Source: Paragemmobacter kunshanensis (GTDB taxonomy: Bacteria; Pseudomonadota; Alphaproteobacteria; Rhodobacterales; Rhodobacteraceae). Taken from it: a DNA stretch of 64,000 bases. The DNA lies in assembly GCF_011059185.1 (NCBI RefSeq), contig NZ_JAALFE010000001.1, positions 1 to 64,000 on the forward strand. The letters run 5' to 3'. Of the stretch, positions 6,902 to 13,911 are shown one piece after another (within the stretch, counting starts at the first letter, position 1; each line of letters opens with the position of its first letter). A program made the position numbers and the translations under genes. The notes under the pieces are model-generated. The model ran no database searches and had not been told where the DNA came from. It saw only the letters and a list, made by a program, of their open reading frames with translations.

Positions 6902-7521
6902 AGGTGCTGATCGGCTGCGCCACCTCCTGCGTTGCCCTCGATGCCTTCCTGCGGCGCGGCCATGACGCGTGGCAGTGCGACCTCTTGCCCGCCGACAAGC
7001 CGACGAACCGGCACATCCAAGGCGACGTGTGCGACCATCTGGCTGACGGCTGGGATCTGCTGATCATCTGCAACCCGCCCTGCACCCGCCTGTGCAATTC
7101 CGGCGTCCGGTGGCTGCACGAGCGGAACCTGTGGGGCGAATTGGACGAAGCAGTCGCGCTGTTCGCCGCTTGCTGGAACGCGCCGGTTGACCGCGTGGCG
7201 CTGGAAAACCCGGTCATGCACAGGCACGCGCGGGAACGGATGCCCGCCGATCTGCCGAAGCCGCAGATCGTGCAGCCGTGGTGGTTCGGTGATCCGGCAT
7301 TCAAGGCAACCGGCCTCTACACGCGTGGCCTGCCTGCGCTGGAGCCGACGCAGCGGCTGACCCCGCCGAAACCCGGCACCGATGCCCACAAGGCTTGGTC
7401 GATGATCCATCGCGCCAGCCCCGGCCCGGATCGCTGGAAGGTCCGCAGCAAGACCTTTGTCGGGATGGCAGAGGCATGGGCGGATCAGTGGGGCGGCTAC
7501 GCGCTGGAGGTGGCGGCATGA
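6898..7521 (+). CDS. phage DNA-methyltransferase-like protein
   Basis: 207 aa. The N-terminus MKVLIGCATSC...FLRRGHDAWQCDLLPAD and the block LLIICNPPCTRLCNSG match a phage protein group usually annotated as DNA cytosine methyltransferase: a Rossmann N-terminus for SAM and a PPC motif whose cysteine would be the C5-methylation nucleophile. The first loop (CATSC) differs from the C-E-x-S-G form I expect in this group, so SAM binding may be altered. Overlaps both neighbours by ATGA. Confidence 0.6.
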   Translation: MKVLIGCATSCVALDAFLRRGHDAWQCDLLPADKPTNRHIQGDVCDHLADGWDLLIICNPPCTRLCNSGVRWLHERNLWGELDEAVALFAACWNAPVDRVALENPVMHRHARERMPADLPKPQIVQPWWFGDPAFKATGLYTRGLPALEPTQRLTPPKPGTDAHKAWSMIHRASPGPDRWKVRSKTFVGMAEAWADQWGGYALEVAA

Positions 7522-7736
7522 CCAAGGTTTACGCGATCGGAGAGGAAATGCAGATGATTGTCGATTCCCCCGAGATCCTCGCAACCTACGACCAGCACGC
7601 CCGCGCGGCGCGCAAGGCCACCCCGGGCGGCGTCCTGCTGCGCCCCGATCTGCTTGGCGTCTGGAAGCGGGTCGCCGCGATCCATGACACGACCGTGGAG
7701 CATGTCCGCGAGCTGGTGGAGGGGCGGCATGGGTGA
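7518..7736 (+). CDS. hypothetical phage protein, 72 aa
   Basis: 72 aa starting MTKVYAIGEEM; start overlaps the stop of the methyltransferase-like gene (ATGA), and its 3' end overlaps the next gene by 8 nt. Mostly helical; no recognised motif. Confidence 0.6.
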   Translation: MTKVYAIGEEMQMIVDSPEILATYDQHARAARKATPGGVLLRPDLLGVWKRVAAIHDTTVEHVRELVEGRHG

Positions 7737-8043
7737 GCGCCTCCCATACGGCGAACTCAAGGCCGCTGTCCTTCGCCTCGCAGATGGAAACAGAACCGTC
7801 GCCGAGATCGCGCGCGAGATCGGCACATCGAAGGCCAGCGTGAATGGCTGCATTCAGCGCCACGGGCTGCAGGACCTGGTTCTGAAGGCGGGCAGGGCCG
7901 AGATATCGCGCCAGATCGAGAACACGCTGTCCCGCGCGATTGATGCCATGTCCCGGGTTGATCCGGACGGTGTCAGCACGGCCGAATGGGATGCCATCAT
8001 CCGCGAGGGGACAGCGCTTCTGCAAAAGGCAGCCGCCAGATGA
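7729..8043 (+). CDS. small helix-turn-helix protein
   Basis: 104 aa starting MGERLPYGEL. The first half carries an HTH (LADGNRTVAEIAREIGTSKASVNG), similar in pattern to the HTH units of the multi-HTH protein in the leftward operon. The C-terminal half is helical. It may be a phage regulator or a small terminase-like DNA-binding protein; I cannot decide. Confidence 0.6.
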   Translation: MGERLPYGELKAAVLRLADGNRTVAEIAREIGTSKASVNGCIQRHGLQDLVLKAGRAEISRQIENTLSRAIDAMSRVDPDGVSTAEWDAIIREGTALLQKAAAR

Positions 8044-8180
8044 CCTACACTGCCGCCCTGCACCGCATCCGCCGCGCCGCCGCTGACCGCTGGGAGCAGC
8101 TTCCATCCGGCTGGTGGGTGACCCCCTGTGCCATTCTGGGCGCATGCGGCTGGGCATTGCTGCTGTGGGCGGTGACGTGA
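8040..8180 (+). CDS. 46-aa membrane protein
   Basis: 46 residues, basic N-terminus then one hydrophobic helix rich in Trp and Gly (WWVTPCAILGACGWALLLW). Start by ATGA overlap at 8040, stop overlapping the next start (TGATG). Function unknown. Confidence 0.5.
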   Translation: MTYTAALHRIRRAAADRWEQLPSGWWVTPCAILGACGWALLLWAVT

Positions 8181-8419
8181 TGCCTGACCACACCCTGCAC
8201 GGCAACAACGAACCCTGCCCGGCCTGCGAGCTGCGGCGCGAGATGATCGACACCACCGCAATCATCCGGCCCGTCATCCAGTGCCAGGTCTGCCGGGGAA
8301 CGGGCCTGCTGCCGTTGTCGACGGCCGAGATCGTCCGCCGCACCTGCGAAGAGGCGCGGCGGATCTACTGGCCCCAGTTCGAGGCGCGCATCGCCGCGCA
8401 GAATGGAGAGAGAGCATGA
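8180..8419 (+). CDS. small zinc-ribbon-like protein
   Basis: 79 aa with two CxxC pairs, CPAC near residue 13 and CQVC near residue 36 (CQVCRGTG, a DnaJ-type zinc-knuckle half). Such a pattern would bind one zinc ion. Coupled on both sides by overlapping codons. Role unknown; small zinc proteins are common in phage accessory operons. Confidence 0.55.
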   Translation: MPDHTLHGNNEPCPACELRREMIDTTAIIRPVIQCQVCRGTGLLPLSTAEIVRRTCEEARRIYWPQFEARIAAQNGERA

Positions 8420-8658
8420 CCAGCCTGATCGACACATCCATCGTCACCCACGAGATCGAGGTGAGCGAGAACGAGCTGCGCGACCGACTGGCTCGCGAGG
8501 TCTGCACCTCCCTCGGCTGCTATGGCGACGACAACAAGTTGCGGCCCGGCATCGAGGTGAAGGTGCTGCGTGGGGAGGGCCGAACCGGGGGGTATCGGGT
8601 GCGGGTGCGCCGCGACATGAAACAGGACACCACGCCTAGGTTGGAGGGGCCGAAGTGA
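8416..8658 (+). CDS. hypothetical phage protein, 80 aa
   Basis: 80 aa starting MTSLIDTSIV. C-terminal half is rich in charged beta-like segments (GIEVKVLRGEG, YRVRVRRDM). Start overlaps the zinc-ribbon gene stop; its own stop overlaps the next GTG start. No domain recognised. Confidence 0.55.
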   Translation: MTSLIDTSIVTHEIEVSENELRDRLAREVCTSLGCYGDDNKLRPGIEVKVLRGEGRTGGYRVRVRRDMKQDTTPRLEGPK

Positions 8659-8891
8659 CCAGGCATGAGATCATCAACCATCCTCCCAAGCGACGAGCCA
8701 GCCCGTTCAGGCAGGCGGACGTGACCCGCGCTATCAAGGCGGCGAAAGCGGCCGGCATGACAGTGACCCGTTGCGAGATCTCGGCAGACGGTTCTATCGT
8801 CCTGACCGATGCGCCAGCCGCGCCGTCGCCAGAGGATGCATTCGCCACATGGAAAGCCAAGCGTGAAGGTCGTGTTGAAGGGCGTTCATAA
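8655..8891 (+). CDS. hypothetical phage protein, 78 aa (GTG start)
   Basis: 78 aa; the start is GTG at 8655, inferred from a GTGA overlap with the preceding stop. The segment VTRAIKAAKAAGMTVTRCEI followed by a short acidic-hydrophobic strand is a pattern common in small phage proteins encoded just before tyrosine integrases. Possibly an excisionase-position gene, but it lacks an obvious winged-helix motif. Confidence 0.55.
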   Translation: MTRHEIINHPPKRRASPFRQADVTRAIKAAKAAGMTVTRCEISADGSIVLTDAPAAPSPEDAFATWKAKREGRVEGRS

Positions 8892-9915
8892 GGTCAAGCG
8901 CCGCCTCGCCTCGGGCGAGACCAAGACGCATCATTACGCGTGGAGGGGCGGGCCGCGGATCGAGGCCGAGCCAGACACGCCGGAGTTCATCGCGGAGTTC
9001 CAGAGGCTGACCGCCGATCGCGACAGGCCGACCCACCACGATGGAACGTTCCAGTTCATCATCAACGCCTATCAGCGAAGCCCGGCCTTCAAGGATCTGG
9101 CCGAAGCCACGCGCAGCGGCTACGTCCGGCGGATCCGCAAGGTGGAGAAGGAGTTCGGCGACCTGCCCATCAAGGTTCTGGACGACCCGCGCATCCGCGG
9201 CGAGGCTCTGGACTGGCGCGATCGCATCGCCGTAACCGCTGGCACCCGGGAGGCCGACTATTGCCTGACGGTGATGGCCAGAATCGTTTCATGGGCGCAT
9301 GACCGCAGGACCATCCGCGAGAACCATCTCGCCAGGCCGGGCAGGCTACACAAGGGCAGCCGCGTGGACATCATCTGGTCCGACACCGAGGTCGAGGCAT
9401 TCCTGGCTGTGGCAGAGCCCCATGTGGCTCTGCCGTTCCTGATCGCTCTCAGCACTGCGCAGCGCGAGACCGACATTCTCCGGCTGACCTGGAAAGCATA
9501 TGACGGTGAGGTGATCCGCCTGCGGCAATCGAAGGGCGGGAAATGGCTGACCGTGCCCCTCACCGTCGATCTGCGCGCCGTCCTGGACGCGGCAAAGGCA
9601 AAGCGAACCGGCCCGGTGATCTGCGTGAACAGCCGGGGCAAGCCCTGGACGCTGGACGGCTACAAGACAAGCTTCGGGAAGGCCAAGGCAGCAGCGAAGA
9701 TCGAGAACCGAACGTTCCACGACACGCGCGGCACGGCCGTCGTCAACTTGGCCCTATCCGGTTGCACCGTGCCGGAGATCTGCAGCATCACCGGCCACAG
9801 TCCGACCGACGCTAACTCCATCCTGTCGAAGCATTACCTCGGCCCCGATCGGAGGTTGGCGGAATCGGCGATCGGGAAGCTGGAAACCTGGCAAAAGGGA
9901 AAAGCAGAGGCATAG
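8863..9915 (+). CDS. int: tyrosine-type phage integrase
   Basis: 350 aa from GTG 8863 (GGAAAG upstream; ATG 8836 is an alternative). N-terminal arm/core-binding region to about residue 165, then the catalytic domain: Arg I in LSTAQRETDILRLTW, His/Arg II in FHDTRGTA, His III in ITGHSPTDA and the Tyr nucleophile in SKHYLG. All catalytic residues are present, so it should be active. It faces the tRNA-Met gene 1.6 kb away, the likely attachment site. It overlaps the preceding gene, so it would be expressed from the repressed rightward operon. Confidence 0.9.
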   Translation: MKVVLKGVHKVKRRLASGETKTHHYAWRGGPRIEAEPDTPEFIAEFQRLTADRDRPTHHDGTFQFIINAYQRSPAFKDLAEATRSGYVRRIRKVEKEFGDLPIKVLDDPRIRGEALDWRDRIAVTAGTREADYCLTVMARIVSWAHDRRTIRENHLARPGRLHKGSRVDIIWSDTEVEAFLAVAEPHVALPFLIALSTAQRETDILRLTWKAYDGEVIRLRQSKGGKWLTVPLTVDLRAVLDAAKAKRTGPVICVNSRGKPWTLDGYKTSFGKAKAAAKIENRTFHDTRGTAVVNLALSGCTVPEICSITGHSPTDANSILSKHYLGPDRRLAESAIGKLETWQKGKAEA

Positions 9916-9924
9916 TGAAAAAAC

Positions 9925-10545
9925 TCACTTTGCTTCAACAACTTGTTCAGCTTTTTTCAACGCCTCTTCCGCCTCATCCATTGCTGTCACTCCAAGACCA
10001 GCAAGGGTGTAGTTAAGTTGTCGTACAGTTATTATGCGAATCGATGCGCCTGCCCCGATTACAATTATCGGCCAAAGGAAGGATAGTAGCGCCAAGAAGA
10101 AGGGTGCAGGGGTGTGCTGCACTAGTACGGCTGTAACCATAGCTGAAGGCATAATGTCGATCATCACGCCGAGGATGATCAGTTGACAGCAGGTCGCCGT
10201 AAGAAGGATCGACAAAACCTTTGCCAGCCTGAACTTAAACAGAACATTGAAAAGGACTGCGCACAACTTGTTGGAGAAAGGAGTCCACAAAGATCCAGAG
10301 CGGCTGTTGTGAAACTGCACGCGCTCCAAGTTCTTAACTTTTGCGATCTGAACCGCGTCTTTAAACCACGGCGTATTCTCTACATGCCTTTTGGTCGAGT
10401 CAGGCAAGGCATCTATTTTTGTCCCAACCGCCTCGCTGATCTGTGAAAGAAAATGAAAGATTGGCAGATTGAGATACGCCAAATTGAAAGCCAATGCCAT
10501 TCCTAGCATTGGCTCCAGGTTCGGAATAATCTCAGCATTCAGCAA
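9925..10545 (-). CDS. multi-pass membrane protein of the two-gene cassette
   Basis: 206 aa, read from a TTG start with GAAGAAG just before it; an internal ATG 12 codons later is possible. Three or so hydrophobic stretches are visible (about residues 13-35, 90-125 and 135-168), separated by a polar loop of about 50 residues, with a charged C-terminal helix ending EALKKAEQVVEAK. AT-richer than flanking DNA and opposite to the integrase operon. It starts 6 nt after the upstream gene ends, so both are one transcript. No family recognised; a membrane effector is a reasonable guess. Confidence 0.6.
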   Translation of the reverse strand: MLNAEIIPNLEPMLGMALAFNLAYLNLPIFHFLSQISEAVGTKIDALPDSTKRHVENTPWFKDAVQIAKVKNLERVQFHNSRSGSLWTPFSNKLCAVLFNVLFKFRLAKVLSILLTATCCQLIILGVMIDIMPSAMVTAVLVQHTPAPFFLALLSFLWPIIVIGAGASIRIITVRQLNYTLAGLGVTAMDEAEEALKKAEQVVEAK

Positions 10546-10550
10546 CTTCT

Positions 10551-11066
10551 TCAGTTAACCTTTGCTCTAAGCAATACTGGCGTCGAGGTTTTCCACACCT
10601 TATCAAAAAGTGTCATCAATCGCTCGTTCAGATCGTTCTGCCCAAACGACACAACCGCTGTTGCGCCACTCTCGTCCTTTTCAAGCCTGAAGCCTTTTTG
10701 ATCCATCAGGCTGAAGTTGATGGCAATACCATTTCTGAACGCTTCAGGAACTTGCTTGATCTGGATGTCGCCCTCATCGGCGAGCCGCTCAAACACCTCT
10801 GCTTCTTTCTCAGGGCTCACCTGATCGACGAGAATGCGCAGCTTCTTGCCACCGCGAAGAAAGTCCGCTGCCGCGAGAACTGTCGCACTGTCTGCATAGA
10901 TCCGAGGATCAAGGTACCGCGTCATGATTCTGACACTATCTTGCCCGCGCGACAGCATGCGCTCAAGCACAACGGCGGCATGGGAGGTAGATCCATTGAG
11001 CGCGATAGAGCCATCCGCAACGCTGATCATTCTGTCGATCTTCGCGCTATAAGCATCTATTTTCAT
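10551..11066 (-). CDS. unrecognised protein, possibly degenerate PLD-like fold, first gene of the two-gene cassette
   Basis: 171 aa; GAGGAAA lies 6 nt before the ATG at 11066. Soluble. Pattern: helix with a conserved-looking DSVRIMTRYLDPRIY, a strand block KKLRILVDQVS, then a strand-rich region NFSLMDQKGFRLEKDE and SFGQNDLNERLMTLFDKVW. This resembles the second half of phospholipase-D-like sensor domains (strand, 'DxxGFRLE', 'F..LW') but the HxK catalytic motif is absent. It is therefore probably a binding or sensing module. AT-rich; transcribed with the membrane gene. Function unknown. Confidence 0.6.
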   Translation of the reverse strand: MKIDAYSAKIDRMISVADGSIALNGSTSHAAVVLERMLSRGQDSVRIMTRYLDPRIYADSATVLAAADFLRGGKKLRILVDQVSPEKEAEVFERLADEGDIQIKQVPEAFRNGIAINFSLMDQKGFRLEKDESGATAVVSFGQNDLNERLMTLFDKVWKTSTPVLLRAKVN

Positions 11067-11553
11067 TGACTTTCCTCACGACAAGAAACTGCCAAGCCTC
11101 ATGGCAACTACTGAGGTGAGCAGACGGCGAGCCCCCACAAGCCGTGCTTCCTCGTTTTTCGCACACGAATGGTGCCAGCACAATGCAGCAAAATTGCAGC
11201 ACTGGCGCGGCTTCATCATGTGCCTCTTCCCCTTAGAGCGTCATCTACATGCCGAGCGTGGACAATCTATCCGAAGGTCGGCCAGCCAATCCTAAGTAGG
11301 TGCTCCGCCCAGCACAGATACACGTTTTGCATCTGTTTATGTGTGACGTAGAGCACAGGCGGCAACCGTTCGACATTCTCACCACGGTCAAAGTTTTCGT
11401 TACCCTTCTTCGCATCAGAACGACGCGAAGGCTCCTTTGGCCCGAGGATTACTGGTTGGGGAAAAGCACAGAGGCAGAACGCGAACTGTAAACGGACCTG
11501 TAAACGGTTCCGACGGAGCCGCCTCAGATTCTGCATAAGTGCTTGATTCGAAA
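11067..11553. other. 487-bp gap between the cassette and tRNA-Met with no convincing gene
   Basis: Open frames here are short, lack ribosome sites and have atypical composition. The segment would hold the promoter of the two-gene cassette and, near 11,490, the element side of the attachment site. A 10-bp direct repeat (separate entry) is the only structured feature I see. Confidence 0.5.
11486..11507 (+). repeat. direct repeat CTGTAAACGG x2 near the attachment site
   Basis: CTGTAAACGG at 11486-11495 and again at 11498-11507 (12-bp period, about one helical turn), 47 bp from the tRNA 3' end on the element side. Spacing and place suit arm-type binding sites for integrase or excisionase, but this is inference. 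Confidence 0.4.
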
Positions 11554-11630
11554 TGGTGGCGAGGGGGGGACTCGAACCCCCGACCCTGCGATTATGAGTC
11601 GCATGCTCTAACCAACTGAGCTACCTAGCC
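11554..11630 (-). tRNA. tRNA-Met (CAU), elongator type, CCA encoded
   Basis: A complete cloverleaf of 77 nt on the minus strand: acceptor 5' half GGCTAGG, D-arm GCTC...GAGC, anticodon arm TGCGA-CTCATAA-TCGCA with anticodon CAT, variable loop GGGTC, T-arm GGGGG-TTCGAGT-CCCCC, acceptor 3' half CCTCGCC, A, CCA. The D region (GTAGCTCAGTTGGTTAGAGC) fits elongator Met rather than initiator or the Ile2 type. Position 4-69 is a T-C mismatch, the only break in the stems. The 3' end faces the phage-like element and is probably its integration site. Confidence 0.9.
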
Positions 11631-11691
11631 ACTGGCGGGCTAGCTACAGTGCAGCACAGGTGGCGTCAAGCCACGATCGCCACGCTTTTCT

Positions 11692-13695
11692 TCAGGAATG
11701 CGCGACGCGCGGTCGCCCCGATGCGGTGGCCGTCAGAACCGCCTCGATGAACATCTGCCGCCCCTCCACCTCGGCGGCGCGGATGTCGCGGGTGACGGTC
11801 ACGCGCTGATCCTCGGCCCCGGCCAGGCGGGCGCGGCTGCGCGCCTCTTCGACCAGCGCCGCCTCCAGCGCGGCAAGGGCCGCGTCCTGATCGGCGAAAT
11901 GCTGAACGCCCTCGCCCAGATGCACGACAAAGCGCCCCTCGGCGGGCGAGGTGACGGTGCCCGTCGCCCGCTGGCTGACCTGCCCCACCACCGCGCCGAT
12001 GGCATTGGCCACGCCCGCATGGGCGGGCAGCACCATCCGCGCGCCCAGCCTTTCGCCCACAGCGCCGTAATAGGACGGGGCCGATGCCCCCAGCCCGATC
12101 ACCGGCACGCCCAGCCGGGCCGTGATCTCCACGATCCCGCGATGCGGCCTCAGGCCCGCCGCCACCAGGGGATGCCGCGCCAGCGCCTCGGGCGCCTCGC
12201 CGGCAAAGGCGCCGTCCTCGGCAAAGGCGGCCTCCAGCAGGCAATCCACCGTCTGCTGCGTCAGCTGATCCACGATCCCCTGCGCCAGCACCGGCGCATC
12301 GGGGGCAAAGCGTTCGCCCCGGCCCGTCCGCCGCCGCGCCAGCAGGCGCACGGCCTTTTCCGCCGCCGCCCCATCCCAGGCGGCAAGGCGGCCCAGCACA
12401 TGGCTCGCATCCGAGGGCGTCACCCCGGAAATCATCACCAGGCCCCGCGCCACCAGCCGCTCCAGCGCGGCCACCTCAAGGCGCGAGGTCAGCGCCTGCC
12501 CCACCGGCATGGGCTGCACCAGCCGCTCCAGCACCGCCCGGTCGCGCGGGCCAAGCCCGCCGGCATTGCCCCCCATCGGAATGGCGAAGCGCCCGTCGAA
12601 TTCGCCCACCGCATCGGCCGAAAGCCAGCGGTCCAGCGCCGCATGGACCATCGCCCCATGCTCCACCGCCAGAAGCGAGACCGGGACAAGCCGACGCGGC
12701 CCCAGCCGCAGCCCGCCCTCCAGCCCTTCGGTGATCAGATGCACCTCGCTGTCGCCGCCAAGGCCGCTGGTCCGCATCGCCACGGCCTCGACCATGGTGC
12801 GAAAGCCGCCCACCCGCGCGCCCTGCGGGTCGATCTCGGGCAGGCCGTCGCGCAGCAGGGCCACATCGGTGGTGGTGCCGCCGATGTCAGAGACCAGCGC
12901 ATCCTTCTCGCCCGTCAGCCAGCGCGCCCCCACGATGCTGGCGGCGGGGCCGGACAGGATCGTCTCGATCGGCCGCTCGCGCACCATGGCGGCAGAGATC
13001 AGCGCGCCGTCGCCGCGCACCACCATCAGGGGGGCATGGATGCCCACGGCATCCAGATGCCGCTCGCAGGCGGCGACCAGCCGGTCGATCATGCCGATCA
13101 GCCGGGCATTCAGCACCGCCGTCAGCGCCCGCTTCGGCCCGTTCAGATTGGCCGAAAGTTCATGCGAACAGGTGACGGGCCGCCCCGTCACCCGCCGGAT
13201 CACCTCCCGCGCGGCCACCTCATGGGCGGGGTTGCGGGTGGCAAAGCTTGCCGCCACGGCAAAGCCCATCACCTGATCGGCCAACGCCGCCACCTCGGCC
13301 TCCAGCCGCGCCAGATCCAGCGGCGCGATCTCGCCCCCGGCATGGCTGTGGCCGCCCGCCAGCCGGATCACCGGGTCGCCCTTCAGCGCCTCGACCAGGC
13401 CGCCCCGCTCCAGATCGGCATCGGCAAAGCCGATGAAGACCAGCGCCACGCGCCCGCCCTGCCCCTCGACCAGCGCATTGGTGGCCAGCGTGGTGGACAG
13501 CGAGACCAGCGCCACCTCGGACGGGGCAACGCCCGCCTCGGCCAGCGCCGCATCCACGGCGCGGCCCACGCCCAGCGCCAGATCGCCCCGCGTCGTCAGC
13601 GACTTGGCCGATCCGATCACCCTGGTCGCGGCCTCGTCCACGATCACCGCATCGGTGTAGGTGCCGCCTGTATCCACGCCCAGAAAATACGCCAT
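11692..13695 (-). CDS. hyuA: hydantoinase/oxoprolinase A-type subunit (HyuA family)
   Basis: 667 aa, the usual length for HyuA/N-methylhydantoinase A. The N-terminus FLGVDTGGTYTDAVIV is the phosphate-binding strand of the sugar-kinase/Hsp70-like ATP fold; a second one is VSDIGGTTTDVALL near the middle. This family hydrolyses cyclic amides (hydantoins, oxoproline, caprolactam) with ATP, normally with a HyuB partner. No hyuB is present on either side in this window: upstream is selD, downstream the tRNA and the integrated element. The substrate cannot be read from sequence. Confidence 0.85.
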   Translation of the reverse strand: MAYFLGVDTGGTYTDAVIVDEAATRVIGSAKSLTTRGDLALGVGRAVDAALAEAGVAPSEVALVSLSTTLATNALVEGQGGRVALVFIGFADADLERGGLVEALKGDPVIRLAGGHSHAGGEIAPLDLARLEAEVAALADQVMGFAVAASFATRNPAHEVAAREVIRRVTGRPVTCSHELSANLNGPKRALTAVLNARLIGMIDRLVAACERHLDAVGIHAPLMVVRGDGALISAAMVRERPIETILSGPAASIVGARWLTGEKDALVSDIGGTTTDVALLRDGLPEIDPQGARVGGFRTMVEAVAMRTSGLGGDSEVHLITEGLEGGLRLGPRRLVPVSLLAVEHGAMVHAALDRWLSADAVGEFDGRFAIPMGGNAGGLGPRDRAVLERLVQPMPVGQALTSRLEVAALERLVARGLVMISGVTPSDASHVLGRLAAWDGAAAEKAVRLLARRRTGRGERFAPDAPVLAQGIVDQLTQQTVDCLLEAAFAEDGAFAGEAPEALARHPLVAAGLRPHRGIVEITARLGVPVIGLGASAPSYYGAVGERLGARMVLPAHAGVANAIGAVVGQVSQRATGTVTSPAEGRFVVHLGEGVQHFADQDAALAALEAALVEEARSRARLAGAEDQRVTVTRDIRAAEVEGRQMFIEAVLTATASGRPRVAHS

Positions 13696-13783
13696 CGTTC
13701 CGCCTGCCGGTTTCTTCCGTCCGGCACCTAATGCGAAGCGCGGCCAAGTTCACCCCCGAAGGCGACCCTTTCCTGTCGCCAAA

Positions 13784-13906
13784 GCGGTTTCTGACACAGA
13801 AACCGCGCCGGAATTTGACGCAAATTCCGGCCCCCATCCGTCATGCCCCGTCTACAAGGCGATTTCTGCGTGCAGAAATCGTCGCGAAATCTGCGTCAGA
13901 TTTCGC
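13784..13906. repeat. hairpin cluster A (four 22-23 nt palindromes, TGACRCA family)
   Basis: Four perfect hairpins 1-29 nt apart in the gap after selD: 13784-13806 (arms GCGGTTTCTG, loop ACA), 13808-13830 (CCGGAATTTG, loop ACG), 13860-13881 (CGATTTCTGC, loop GT), 13884-13906 (GCGAAATCTG, loop CGT). The first two carry the core TGACRCA on the plus strand and the last on the minus strand. The same family occurs at 29.9 kb and 37.4 kb. A further 6-bp hairpin GGCGAC/GTCGCC precedes them at 13761-13780. Likely transcription-ending or RNA-stabilising elements. Confidence 0.75.
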
Positions 13907-13911
13907 CCCCC

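Noticed and set aside
11267-11536. 89-codon minus-strand frame near the tRNA
   Set aside because: Starts without a ribosome site, basic and atypical composition, covers the direct repeats near the attachment site; more likely non-coding.
11554-11630. Reading the CAU tRNA as tRNA-Ile2 (lysidine type)
   Set aside because: The anticodon stem resembles Ile2, but the 5' acceptor and D-arm sequence match elongator tRNA-Met better; identity remains slightly open.
11698-13731. A 677-codon plus-strand frame opposite hyuA
   Set aside because: Mirror frame of a well supported gene; no motif or ribosome site.
13784-13906. Hairpin cluster considered as a CRISPR array
   Set aside because: Units are different palindromes a few bases apart with no equal-length spacers and no cas genes in the window.
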